A stretch of 11,408 nt of DNA, from contig DATILI010000151.1 of assembly GCA_035476635.1 (NCBI GenBank), forward strand, positions 1 to 11,408, in the 5' to 3' direction. The DNA comes from DATILI01 sp035476635. Lineage in GTDB: Bacteria; Pseudomonadota; Gammaproteobacteria; Burkholderiales; Burkholderiaceae_C. Positions within the stretch are counted from its first letter, which is position 1; the number at the start of each line of letters is the position of its first letter. The notes under the pieces are model-generated. The model was not told where the DNA came from and searched no databases. It saw only the letters and a program-made list of their open reading frames with translations. The position numbers and the translations under genes were made by a program. Shown in pieces: positions 1-6,809 of the stretch.

Positions 1-14
1 GCCCGTTTGTAAGT

Positions 15-43
15 TTGACGAAAGCTTACTCTGAACTTACACT
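15..43 (+). promoter_or_regulatory. Candidate sigma70 promoter for the 92-aa gene
   Basis: TTGACG (15-20, 5/6 to the -35 consensus) is followed after exactly 17 bp by TACACT (38-43, 4/6 to the -10 consensus). This places a start near 50 and a short leader ahead of the ATG at 67. A perfect inverted repeat, GTAAGTT (9-15) and AACTTAC (34-40), overlaps both promoter boxes and could be an operator. Both are sequence matches only. Confidence 0.5.
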
Positions 44-66
44 GGAATTTCCATGAGGAGATTTCG

Positions 67-345
67 ATGGCCAAGCACTTGACTCTCCAGGATTTGCAGC
101 GCATCAAGAGGTGGCATGTGGCGCACAAGGCCGATCATCCATTGGAGTACCAGCTGCTGGACGTGGTGCTGATGTTCTGGGTCATGGGCTGGGTCGGCTG
201 GCTGCCGGCCTTCGCTTTCGAGGCGCCATGGGCGTTTCCGCTATGCGCCGTGGCCATGGTCCTGCCGCAGCTGTACGTGCGCTGGCGCGCGCAGGCGCAT
301 CGGACGCGGCGTCTCAGGTGTGACTGGCTCGACATCACCGGCTGA
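67..345 (+). CDS. Small hypothetical membrane protein (92 aa)
   Basis: I do not recognise a named family. The 92-residue protein has a charged, helical N-terminus (about 1-25, rich in Lys, Arg and His). Two hydrophobic stretches follow, about 30-52 (Trp/Met/Val-rich, with several Trp) and 54-70, separated by a short acidic turn. The tail from 71 is Arg-rich. This suggests a two-helix inner-membrane hairpin with both ends in the cytoplasm under the positive-inside rule. The start at 67 follows a strong GAGGAG ribosome site at about 55-60. The gene sits 14 bp upstream of the crotonase-family gene and is probably co-transcribed with it from the promoter at 15-43. No function can be assigned. Confidence 0.75.
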   Translation: MAKHLTLQDLQRIKRWHVAHKADHPLEYQLLDVVLMFWVMGWVGWLPAFAFEAPWAFPLCAVAMVLPQLYVRWRAQAHRTRRLRCDWLDITG

Positions 346-359
346 CCTACAGTGCGGGG

Positions 360-1211
360 ATGAACCACCTGCACTGCTTCACCTTCACCGTCACCGACCA
401 CGTAGCGCACCTGGTGCTCAATCGCCCCGAGGCGATGAACACCATGCACCCCACCTTCTGGCGCGAGCTGGACGAAGTGCTGAGCACCCTGCACCGCGAG
501 GGCAAGGCGCGCGCGCTGGTGATTTCATCCACCGGCAAGCACTTCAGCGCCGGCATGGCACTGGAAACATTCGGCGGCGAGATTGCCATGGACGACAGCT
601 GCGCCGAAGGCCGCGCCGCCATCTTCGACCTGCTCACCGACATGCAGGCCACCTTCACCAAGCTGGAAACCCTGCGCATCCCGGTGATTGCCGCCATCCA
701 GGGCGGCTGCATCGGCGGCGCGGTCGACATGGTGACGGCTTGCTGCATCCGCTACGCCACGGCCGACGCCTTCTTTTGCATCCAGGAAATCAACATCGGC
801 ATGGTGGCCGATGTGGGCACCTTGCAACGCCTGCCCAAACTGATTCCCCTGGGCGTCGTCAAGGAGCTGGCCTACACCGGCCGCCGCCTGGGGGCGCAGC
901 GGGCGCTCGCCCTCGGGCTGGTCAACGAGGTCTTCGACTCGCCCGAAGCCCTGCTCGCCGCCGCACTGCAATGCGCCAAGGAAATCGCGGCCAAGCCGCC
1001 CGTGGCGATCTGGGGCACCAAGCAGGTCATCCACTACGCGCGCGACCACTCGGTGGACGATGCGCTCAAGCAGATGGGCTGGGTGCAGGGCGCGATCTGG
1101 AGCAATGCGCATGTGCGCGAGGCGGTGGTGGCGATGAAGGAAAAGCGCGCAGGCGATTTCCCGGACTTGTCCGGGCTCCAGTCTTTTGCACAGCTCAAGC
1201 GCCAGCCGTGA
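360..1211 (+). CDS. Crotonase-family protein, probable delta3,5-delta2,4-dienoyl-CoA isomerase
   Basis: A 283-aa enoyl-CoA hydratase/isomerase-fold protein. The oxyanion-hole segments are HFSAGMAL (61-68) and GGCIGG (115-120). Residues Asp123, Glu143 and Asp151 have the same spacing (20 and 8) as the three catalytic acids of rat ECH1 (Asp176, Glu196, Asp204). The surrounding stretch ADVGTLQRLPK (150-160) is typical of ECH1. This supports isomerisation of 3,5-dienoyl-CoA to 2,4-dienoyl-CoA during breakdown of unsaturated fatty acids with odd-numbered double bonds, in the cytoplasm. A plain enoyl-CoA hydratase would use two Glu residues instead. The ATG at 360 has only a weak GGGG directly upstream, so translation may be coupled to the 92-aa gene ending at 345. 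The gene ends 39 bp from the convergent queF. The family is certain; the exact reaction is inferred from the catalytic triad. Confidence 0.87.
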   Translation: MNHLHCFTFTVTDHVAHLVLNRPEAMNTMHPTFWRELDEVLSTLHREGKARALVISSTGKHFSAGMALETFGGEIAMDDSCAEGRAAIFDLLTDMQATFTKLETLRIPVIAAIQGGCIGGAVDMVTACCIRYATADAFFCIQEINIGMVADVGTLQRLPKLIPLGVVKELAYTGRRLGAQRALALGLVNEVFDSPEALLAAALQCAKEIAAKPPVAIWGTKQVIHYARDHSVDDALKQMGWVQGAIWSNAHVREAVVAMKEKRAGDFPDLSGLQSFAQLKRQP

Positions 1212-1250
1212 CGCCGCCGCTGGAATGCTGGCCGCCTCGGCAAGCCGCGT

Positions 1251-2096
1251 CTATTGCCGCGCGTTGCGCACATTCGCCGGCAGCGCCTGCGGATGGCTGG
1301 TGCGAAACGGGTTGATGTCCAGCCCGCCGCGGCGCGTGTAGCGCGCATACACCGCCAGCTTGACCGGCTTGCAGCGCGTCCAGATGTCCATGAAGATGCG
1401 CTCCACGCATTGCTCATGGAATTCGTTGTGGTTGCGAAAGCTCACCAGGTATTGCAGCAGGCCGCCCTGCTCGATCTGCGGGCCGCTGTAGCTGATCTGC
1501 ACGCTGCCCCAATCCGGCTGGCCGGTGACCAGGCAGTTGCTCTTGAGCAGGTTGCTGGTGAGCACTTCGTGCACCGGCTGCTCATGGAAGCTGGCGGTCA
1601 ACAAATCCGGCGCCGGCGTGTAGCGCGTGCATTCGATATCAAGCCGGTCCAGGCTCAGGCCATCGAACTCGTGCAGCGGCTCGCGGTCGAACAGCTCGGG
1701 CAACAAGATCTTCACGCCGATGGAAGCCTGCGAAGGCGCGCCGCGCCAGACCGCCTCGCCGATATCGGCACGCAGGCGCTGCTGCACTTCGGCGGCATCG
1801 GCAAAGCGGGTGTTGTTGAAGCTGTTGAGGTAGAGCTTGAAGGACTTGCTCTCGATGATGTTGGCCGACTCGCAGGGGATCATGATGTGGGCCAGCGCCA
1901 CCTGCGGCTTGCCGCGGGCGTTGAGCCAGCTCAATTCGAATGCGGTCCACAAATCGGCGCCGAAAAACGGCCCCGTGCCCTTGATGCCGATCTCCTCGCG
2001 CTTGCCCGCGCGCGGGATGGGAAACAGCAGCGAGGCGTCGTACTGGTCGATGTACGCGGAGACCTTGCCCAATTGCGATTGTTCGGGGGTGTTCAT
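1251..2096 (-). CDS. queF: NADPH-dependent 7-cyano-7-deazaguanine reductase (preQ0 reductase), long form
   Basis: A 281-aa protein, almost the length of E. coli QueF (282), with the duplicated tunnel-fold architecture of the long form. It reduces the nitrile of preQ0 to the amine of preQ1 using two NADPH, a step of queuosine tRNA modification in the cytoplasm. Visible marks are the QueF motif ESKSFKLYLNSF (82-93), which binds NADPH, and the nucleophile Cys188 within SNCLVTGQPDWGS, forming the thioimide with preQ0. Asp195 is the acid, and His227-Glu228 in the EFHEQC segment recognise the substrate. The start at 2096 lies 5 bp after the stop of the alpha/beta hydrolase gene and has no strong ribosome site of its own, suggesting translational coupling. 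It is the last gene of the minus-strand run that begins with yaaA. No other queuosine gene is in the window. Confidence 0.96.
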   Translation of the reverse strand: MNTPEQSQLGKVSAYIDQYDASLLFPIPRAGKREEIGIKGTGPFFGADLWTAFELSWLNARGKPQVALAHIMIPCESANIIESKSFKLYLNSFNNTRFADAAEVQQRLRADIGEAVWRGAPSQASIGVKILLPELFDREPLHEFDGLSLDRLDIECTRYTPAPDLLTASFHEQPVHEVLTSNLLKSNCLVTGQPDWGSVQISYSGPQIEQGGLLQYLVSFRNHNEFHEQCVERIFMDIWTRCKPVKLAVYARYTRRGGLDINPFRTSHPQALPANVRNARQ

Positions 2097-2101
2097 GGCA
2101 G

Positions 2102-2980
2102 CTACGCCGCTTTCAAGTGGGGAAGCAGGGGCTGCAGCAGCCGCTCGACGACACCAGGGGGCAGATCGTGGCCCATGCCTTCAATGCCGACCAGCCTGGC
2201 GCCTGGAATGCGCCGGGCCGTGTCTTCACCGCAGGCAAATGGCACCAGCGGGTCGGCCTTGCCATGCAACACCAGGGTCGGGCTTTGCACCTGCGCGAGC
2301 TCCTGGGCGCGCGCGCCGTCGGCGGCGATGGCCACCATCTGGCGCAGGGTTCCCACGGGATGGAAGCTGCGGCGGATGCCCAGCAGGATGCGTTCGCGCA
2401 TCTCGTCCTCGGGAACCGGAAAGGCCGGGCTGCCGATGATCTTGAACAGCTTCACGTAGTGGTTGGCAACGTCTTGCGGCGCCGCGCTGGCCGGCCGGCT
2501 CAGCAGCGCACGAAACACCTCGGGCCGGGCCTCAGGCAGGCCGCGCGCGCCACTGGAACTCATGATGCTGGTGAGGCTCAAGGCTCGCCGCGGCGCCGCC
2601 AGCGCGACGCGCTGCGCAATCATGCCGCCCATGCTGACGCCGACGATGTGGGCCTTGGCGATGTCCAGTGCATCGAGTACGCCGATCGCGTCCGCCGCCA
2701 TGTCGCGCAGGCTGTAGGGGGCTTTGGGCGTGAAGCCCAGCTTGTGCTTCAAGCTTGCCCACAGGATGTTGGGCGTGCCCAGGTGGTCGAAGTGCTGGGA
2801 CAGGCCGATATCGCGGTTGTCGTGGCGCACGACGCGGTAGCCCGCATGCACCAGCGCATCGATCAGCGGGGCGGGCCAGGCCACGAGCTGCATGCCCAGG
2901 CCCATGATGAGCAGGACGACCGGGCCGGTGCCGCCGGTGTCCTCCACTTCGATATCAATTCCGTTTGCTCTTATCTTCAT
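2102..2980 (-). CDS. Alpha/beta hydrolase (esterase/lipase-like)
   Basis: A 292-aa alpha/beta hydrolase. The catalytic triad is readable, numbered from the ATG at 2980: nucleophile Ser116 in the elbow GVSMGG, Asp243 in GKADPLVPF, and His271 in GMGHDLPP. The oxyanion segment LIMGLGMQ lies at about 25-32, and HDNRDIGLS at about 54-62 is typical of the RdmC/EstB-like methylesterase and haloperoxidase-like branch. It is cytoplasmic, with no signal peptide. The substrate cannot be read from the sequence. A TTG three codons upstream (2989) is in frame, but the ATG is preceded by GGAAG, which overlaps that TTG, and the TTG itself has no ribosome site, so I prefer the ATG. Its stop is 5 bp before queF, and the dioxygenase gene ends 45 bp upstream. 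Confidence 0.9.
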   Translation of the reverse strand: MKIRANGIDIEVEDTGGTGPVVLLIMGLGMQLVAWPAPLIDALVHAGYRVVRHDNRDIGLSQHFDHLGTPNILWASLKHKLGFTPKAPYSLRDMAADAIGVLDALDIAKAHIVGVSMGGMIAQRVALAAPRRALSLTSIMSSSGARGLPEARPEVFRALLSRPASAAPQDVANHYVKLFKIIGSPAFPVPEDEMRERILLGIRRSFHPVGTLRQMVAIAADGARAQELAQVQSPTLVLHGKADPLVPFACGEDTARRIPGARLVGIEGMGHDLPPGVVERLLQPLLPHLKAA

Positions 2981-3025
2981 AACTTCCAAAGATCATTTTT
3001 CAAGGTGAAGCGCCCCAGGGCGCCC

Positions 3026-3883
3026 TTAGGAGAATTCTCGCTCGCGCAGCCACTTGGTGGCGATCCATTTTTCGCCGGCCAGCACGGGCGCGCCGCCGTG
3101 CAGCGTTTTGGTCGAGGGATGGGGCCGCGCATAGCTGAAGAACACGGCATTGCCGCGCTTGGGCGCCACCTGCAGATTCACGTCGGGAAAGGTGGTGCCG
3201 CCACCCTTCCCGGGCTCGCTCAAGTACATGACGATGGTGGCCACGCGCTGGCCGCCGCGCTTGAGGATGGTCGACGTACCTGGCTCGGTGGGGTCGAAGT
3301 AATCGTAGTGCGGCTTGTACTCCGTACCGGGCTCATAGTGCAGGATTTGCAGGCCCTCGCCATTTTCCATTGGCCAGCCGACCAGCCTGGCGATGCGCTG
3401 CTCCAACCTTTGCACCACCTCGTTCTCGCCACGCTTGAAAAACATGCCGCTGCTGGTGCGGTCGGCGTTGACCTCTTCTCCGCCGGTCCTGGTGGCCACG
3501 GTCAGCGAGCGTGCCAGCCGCGGCCTGGCGGCCTCGATCAGTGCGTCGCACTCCTCGCCGGAAAGCAGGTTGCCGAACACCACGATGCGCGGATGGGCCA
3601 TGGCACTGAGCACATGCACCTGGCGGTCGCCCGCGTCAAGGTAAAGCGCCGACTCGTGCAGTGCCGGCTCGGGCACCGTGACGGCCGGCGGCAGGGCCAG
3701 CAGCGTCGCCTGCGTTTTCAGGTGGTCGCGCAAGGTGGATTCCAGCGCCTCGGCCGCCACGTCTTCGTTCCAGCCGGAGGCGATCATGGAATCGAGCACG
3801 GCCTCGGGGCCGTGGCCGGCCTGGGCCTGCTCCACGATCCACTGGCGCAACTGGGGCGTGATTTGCTGCCCGGTGCTGCTCAT
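3026..3883 (-). CDS. 2-oxoglutarate/Fe(II)-dependent dioxygenase, prolyl 4-hydroxylase-like
   Basis: A 285-aa protein with a P4Hc-type double-stranded beta-helix in the C-terminal two thirds. Fe(II) ligands are His192 and Asp194 (motif PHYDYF) and His262. Lys272, ten residues after the distal His, is positioned to bind the 2-oxoglutarate carboxylate. The C-terminal TLHGGAPVLAGEKWIATKW is the classic P4H ending. Residues 1-58 form a separate predicted helical segment (WIVEQAQAGHGPEAVLDSMIASGWNEDVA region) that may be a binding module. Other in-frame starts extend up to 3982, but the ATG at 3883 follows GAGGCGG and avoids an 86-bp overlap with yaaA, which ends 13 bp upstream. The target could be a protein prolyl residue, a peptide or a small molecule; nothing in the sequence decides. 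Confidence 0.92.
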   Translation of the reverse strand: MSSTGQQITPQLRQWIVEQAQAGHGPEAVLDSMIASGWNEDVAAEALESTLRDHLKTQATLLALPPAVTVPEPALHESALYLDAGDRQVHVLSAMAHPRIVVFGNLLSGEECDALIEAARPRLARSLTVATRTGGEEVNADRTSSGMFFKRGENEVVQRLEQRIARLVGWPMENGEGLQILHYEPGTEYKPHYDYFDPTEPGTSTILKRGGQRVATIVMYLSEPGKGGGTTFPDVNLQVAPKRGNAVFFSYARPHPSTKTLHGGAPVLAGEKWIATKWLREREFS

Positions 3884-3896
3884 GACCGCCTCGTGA

Positions 3897-4670
3897 TCAA
3901 TCCGCCCTGCGGCGAAAAACCAGCCGCTCGGGTTGGGACACTGCTGCATCGAACGCATAGCCTTCGAGGTCGAACCCCTCAAGCTGGCGCGGCGTGAGGA
4001 TGCGGTGCGTGATGGCGTAGCGCGCCATCAGGCCACGCGCGCGCTTGGCCATGAAGCTGATGATCTTGTACTGGCCATTGCGGAACTCCTCGAACACGCA
4101 TTCGACCACGCGCGCCTTCAAGGCCTTGCGGTTGACCGACTTGAAGTACTCATGTGAGGCGAGGTTCACGACCACGGGGGCCAGCTCGGCACGCAGGCGT
4201 TTGTTCAGGTATTCGGAAATCTGCGTGCCCCAGAACTGGTAGAGATCCTTGCCGGCGCTGGTGGCGAGCCTGGTGCCCATCTCCAGGCGGTAGGGCTGCA
4301 TCCGGTCCAGCGGGCGCAGCACGCCATACAGGCCGCTCAGGATGCAGACATGTTCTTGCGCCCAGTCCAGCTCCTCGGGTTTGAGCGTGCGCGCCTGCAG
4401 GCCGCCGTAGACGTCGCCGTCGAAGGCCAGCGCTGCCTGCCGGCTGTTCTTCTCGGTGAATCGGGGCCTGAAGGCCTGGTAGCGCGCGGCGTTGAGGGAA
4501 GAGAGATTGTCGGACAGCGACATCAATTCGGCGATCTGCTGCGGCGACTTGGGTTTCAGCACGTCGATCAACTGCATCGACTGCTTGACGAATAGCGGCT
4601 GCGTGTGCGGCAGCTCGGGCACCGGTGTTTCGTAGTCCAGGGCTTTGGCGGGCGAGAGCAGGAACAGCAT
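3897..4670 (-). CDS. yaaA: Peroxide stress protein YaaA (DUF328/UPF0246)
   Basis: A 257-aa protein, against 258 in E. coli YaaA, with family motifs throughout: LLSPAKALD (4-12), FDGDVYGGL (83-91), LSGLYGVLRPLDRMQPYRLE (111-130), ASHEYFKSV (171-179) and FRNGQYKIISFMAKRARGL (196-214). In E. coli, YaaA is OxyR-controlled, lowers free intracellular iron and limits Fenton damage during hydrogen peroxide stress; the same role is inferred here. The protein is cytoplasmic, with no signal or membrane segment. It is the first gene of the minus-strand run yaaA, dioxygenase, hydrolase, queF. A rho-independent terminator ends only about 20 bp upstream of its ATG. Its own promoter would therefore have to overlap that terminator, unless it depends on read-through. 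No strong ribosome site is visible. Confidence 0.96.
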   Translation of the reverse strand: MLFLLSPAKALDYETPVPELPHTQPLFVKQSMQLIDVLKPKSPQQIAELMSLSDNLSSLNAARYQAFRPRFTEKNSRQAALAFDGDVYGGLQARTLKPEELDWAQEHVCILSGLYGVLRPLDRMQPYRLEMGTRLATSAGKDLYQFWGTQISEYLNKRLRAELAPVVVNLASHEYFKSVNRKALKARVVECVFEEFRNGQYKIISFMAKRARGLMARYAITHRILTPRQLEGFDLEGYAFDAAVSQPERLVFRRRAD

Positions 4671-4690
4671 GTTTTTTTCGAGAATCCCAA

Positions 4691-4720
4691 CAAAAGAAAA
4701 AGGCTTCGCACGGGAAGCCT
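4691..4720 (-). terminator. Rho-independent terminator after the DUF3501 gene
   Basis: On the minus strand, AGGCTTC (4720-4714) pairs perfectly with GAAGCCT (4707-4701) across a 6-nt loop, and TTTTCTTTT follows directly (4700-4692). This is a standard intrinsic terminator, 43 bp past the DUF3501 stop, and it closes the rubrerythrin operon. It lies about 20 bp before the yaaA start. Confidence 0.85.
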
Positions 4721-4763
4721 GGATTATCGCGGCAGCCCACTTGCATGGCGGGCCGGGGAGGTA

Positions 4764-5354
4764 TCAGCGCAGGTCGCTTGCCAGCGAGGCGAGCGCCTCG
4801 GCGCCGATGGTCACGTGCGCCGGATAGTTGCGGTGGTCGCAGCCGAGTTTGACGTTCGCGCCCGCACGCACCGCCGCGCACATCTGCGGCGTGAATTCGA
4901 AGCGCACGAAGTGCACGGCCGAGGTCTTCTCGTCGTTCTCACGGTCCAGGTCTTCATCGGCGATGGCGTACACGCGCGCATGGCCTTCGACCTCGACGAA
5001 CATGCGGTCTTCCACGCCGATGAGACGCGCCAATTCGCGCTTGCGCTCGTTCTCGTCGGGGTATTCGATCATCATCGTGGCTTTCCAGTTGCCGCCGTCG
5101 GGCATCAGCGGGGCATAGGCCTCGATCTCCTGCAGGATGCCCTCTTCCTCGAATATTTTCTCGATGCGCAGCATCTCCTGGATCTGGTAGCGGATGCTGG
5201 TTTCGCTTTCGAACTGCAAGGTGACGTGTTCGCCCAAAGCGACCGAGCGCAGCTTGCGGTGCGCGATGATGGCCGCCTTGTTTTCCTTGCGGTACTTGCT
5301 GTAGGCCTCCAGGGTCATGAGGCTGTCGCGGGTGATTTTTCCGGTCAGTTGCAT
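4764..5354 (-). CDS. DUF3501 family protein
   Basis: A 196-aa cytoplasmic protein that I recognise as DUF3501, a family without a known function. Conserved-looking blocks are IRYQIQEMLRIE (54-65), YAPLMPDGGNWKATMMIEYP (80-99), an acidic stretch at about 133-142 (DEDLDRENDE), and a C-terminal GCDHRNYPAH (171-180) with Cys172, His174 and His180, which could bind a metal (inference). No membrane segment, signal peptide or known cofactor motif is seen. It is the third gene of a set with rubrerythrin and a two-cluster Fe-S protein, a grouping I recall as recurrent in Proteobacteria, which suggests a joint redox or oxidative-stress role. The start at 5354 has a modest AGAGAC ribosome site. A hairpin repeat fills the space to the preceding gene, and a clear terminator follows. 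Confidence 0.88.
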   Translation of the reverse strand: MQLTGKITRDSLMTLEAYSKYRKENKAAIIAHRKLRSVALGEHVTLQFESETSIRYQIQEMLRIEKIFEEEGILQEIEAYAPLMPDGGNWKATMMIEYPDENERKRELARLIGVEDRMFVEVEGHARVYAIADEDLDRENDEKTSAVHFVRFEFTPQMCAAVRAGANVKLGCDHRNYPAHVTIGAEALASLASDLR

Positions 5355-5362
5355 GAATGTCT

Positions 5363-5401
5363 CTAGTCAGTTGGGGACAGAGCCGAAGGTCTGTCCCGCA
5401 A
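5363..5401 (-). repeat. Intergenic hairpin repeat, copy 1 (UUCG loop)
   Basis: On the minus strand the left arm TTGCGGGACAGACC (5401-5388) and the right arm GCTCTGTCC-CCAACTGACTAG (5383-5363) flank a TTCG loop. GGGACAGA pairs with TCTGTCCC over 8 bp, then comes one C:C mismatch and a C(UUCG)G tetraloop. Copy 2 at 11134-11188 has an identical left arm and 19 of 21 right-arm bases. The element begins 6 nt after the Fe-S gene stop and ends 8 nt before the DUF3501 start. With no T-run it is not a standard terminator. Confidence 0.8.
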
Positions 5402-5407
5402 GTTCAT

Positions 5408-6775
5408 TTACCTTAGTCCGTAAGCCTTGCGCACCAGCGTCAGCGGATGCGCCAGGGTGGGTGTGCCCAGCTTGTTGTTCTCAAAGCCCTGGGCGATGTG
5501 GTGGCCGCCCAGCGGACAGTCGGAGCTGATGTAGTCGGGCACGCCGGCGTCGCCCTGGCCGGAGCCGGGGTGCTCGGCCATCTTCTTGAACAGCGGCTTG
5601 CCGATCTTCATGGCTTGCGTGTGAAAGGGTTTTTTCACGCCAAAGGTGCCGGCATGGCCCGAGCAGCGCTCATTGGTCTGCACGAAGGTGCCCGGCACCA
5701 TCTTGAGCATTTCCTCGGTCTTCTTGCCGATGTTCTGCACGCGGCCATGGCAGGGAATCTGGTAGCTGATCTTGCCCAGGGCTTGCGGGAACTCCGTCTT
5801 CAAAAGGCCGTCGCGCTTGCGGGCCATGAGGTACTCGAACGGATCCCACATCGCTTCCTTGACCAATTGCACGTCCTGCTCCTCGGGGTACATCAGGGGC
5901 AGCTCCTGCTTGAACATCAGCGTGCAGCTGGGCACTGCGGAAAGGATCGCAAAGCCGTCCCGCGCATATTTGGCGAGCACGGGAATGTTGGCCTCCTTGC
6001 TCTTGTTCACCGAGTCCATGTCGCCCAGCTCGAGCTTGGGCATGCCGCAGCACTTTTCCTTCTCGACCAGCACGTAGGGCACCTCGTTGTGCTCCAGCAC
6101 CTTGAGCAGGTCGTGGCCGATGCCGGGCTCGTTGTAGTTGACGTAGCAGGTGGCAAAGATCGCCACCTTGCCCGGCGTTTTTTCGCCGTCGCGCACCGCG
6201 TGCGCGCCGGACTTGGCCGCACCGGAACGGAATTTGCGCGTGGCGAGCGCCGGCAGCCAGGCGTTGCGGTCCACGCCCAGGACGTTTTCCATCGCGGCCC
6301 GCGCCGGCTTGGTCTTGTTCACTGCGTTGGCCACCTGCACCACGACGGGAATGCCGGCGAACTGGCCGTGCACGTCGGTGGAGGCCAGAAATTTCTCGCT
6401 GGCCTTCACCTCCCCCTTCTTGAACTTGATGGCCTTGGCGCGCAGCATGGTGTGCGGGAAATCCACATTCCATTCGTGCGGCGGCACATAGGGGCACTTG
6501 GTCATGTAGCACAAGTCGCACAGGTAGCACTGGTCGACGACTTTCCAGTAATCCTTTTTGTCGACGCCGTCGACCTCGCCGGTCTTGCTCTCGTCCACCA
6601 GGTCGAACAGCGTCGGGAACGAGCCGCACAGGCTCACGCAGCGGCGGCAGCCGTGGCAGATGTCGAAGATGCGCTCCAGCTCATGCAGGGTCGCGCCCTC
6701 GTCGTAGTACGCGGGATTCTTCCAGTCGATCGGGTGACGTGTGGGTGCTTCCAGGTTGCCTTCACGTGCGGCCAT
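5408..6775 (-). CDS. [4Fe-4S] ferredoxin/CCG-domain oxidoreductase, GlpC/HdrD-like
   Basis: A 455-aa soluble Fe-S protein. Two N-terminal [4Fe-4S] sites are readable: Cys40, 43, 46 and 50 (CHGCRRCVSLC) and Cys83, 86, 89 and 94 (CYLCDLCYMTKCP). Two CCG-type repeats like those of heterodisulfide reductase HdrB/D and GlpC follow: Cys210, Cys242-Cys243-Gly and Cys284, then Cys342, a degenerate Cys371-Ser-Gly, and Cys420. Such proteins pass electrons between a dehydrogenase and the quinone pool or a thiol/disulfide couple. No flavin or dehydrogenase partner is adjacent. The rubrerythrin immediately upstream has no rubredoxin domain, so an electron-donor role is plausible (inference). A GTG at 6817 is in frame but lacks a ribosome site; the ATG at 6775 follows GAGAGAGA, so I use it. 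The gene is second in the rubrerythrin, Fe-S, DUF3501 operon. Confidence 0.9.
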   Translation of the reverse strand: MAAREGNLEAPTRHPIDWKNPAYYDEGATLHELERIFDICHGCRRCVSLCGSFPTLFDLVDESKTGEVDGVDKKDYWKVVDQCYLCDLCYMTKCPYVPPHEWNVDFPHTMLRAKAIKFKKGEVKASEKFLASTDVHGQFAGIPVVVQVANAVNKTKPARAAMENVLGVDRNAWLPALATRKFRSGAAKSGAHAVRDGEKTPGKVAIFATCYVNYNEPGIGHDLLKVLEHNEVPYVLVEKEKCCGMPKLELGDMDSVNKSKEANIPVLAKYARDGFAILSAVPSCTLMFKQELPLMYPEEQDVQLVKEAMWDPFEYLMARKRDGLLKTEFPQALGKISYQIPCHGRVQNIGKKTEEMLKMVPGTFVQTNERCSGHAGTFGVKKPFHTQAMKIGKPLFKKMAEHPGSGQGDAGVPDYISSDCPLGGHHIAQGFENNKLGTPTLAHPLTLVRKAYGLR

Positions 6776-6809
6776 GTTCTTGTCTCTCTCGTGGGAGTGG
6801 TGCTGTGCA

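Noticed and set aside
1212..1250. Search for a bidirectional terminator between the convergent crotonase and queF genes
   Set aside because: Only a 4-bp GCCG/CGGC stem without T-runs on either strand; nothing supportable.
320..1315. 331-codon frame overlapping the crotonase gene on the same strand
   Set aside because: Its Arg/Pro/His-rich translation is typical of an out-of-frame reading, and the other frame carries the full crotonase catalytic set.
2990..3025. GC-rich inverted repeat after the dioxygenase stop
   Set aside because: The stem is about 5 bp (GCGCC/GGCGC) and no T-run follows on the minus strand; the hydrolase gene begins directly after, so termination is unlikely.
2117..3997. 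626-codon open frame on the plus strand
   Set aside because: It runs antisense across the alpha/beta hydrolase and dioxygenase genes, both with intact catalytic residues, and shows no recognisable domain or ribosome site.
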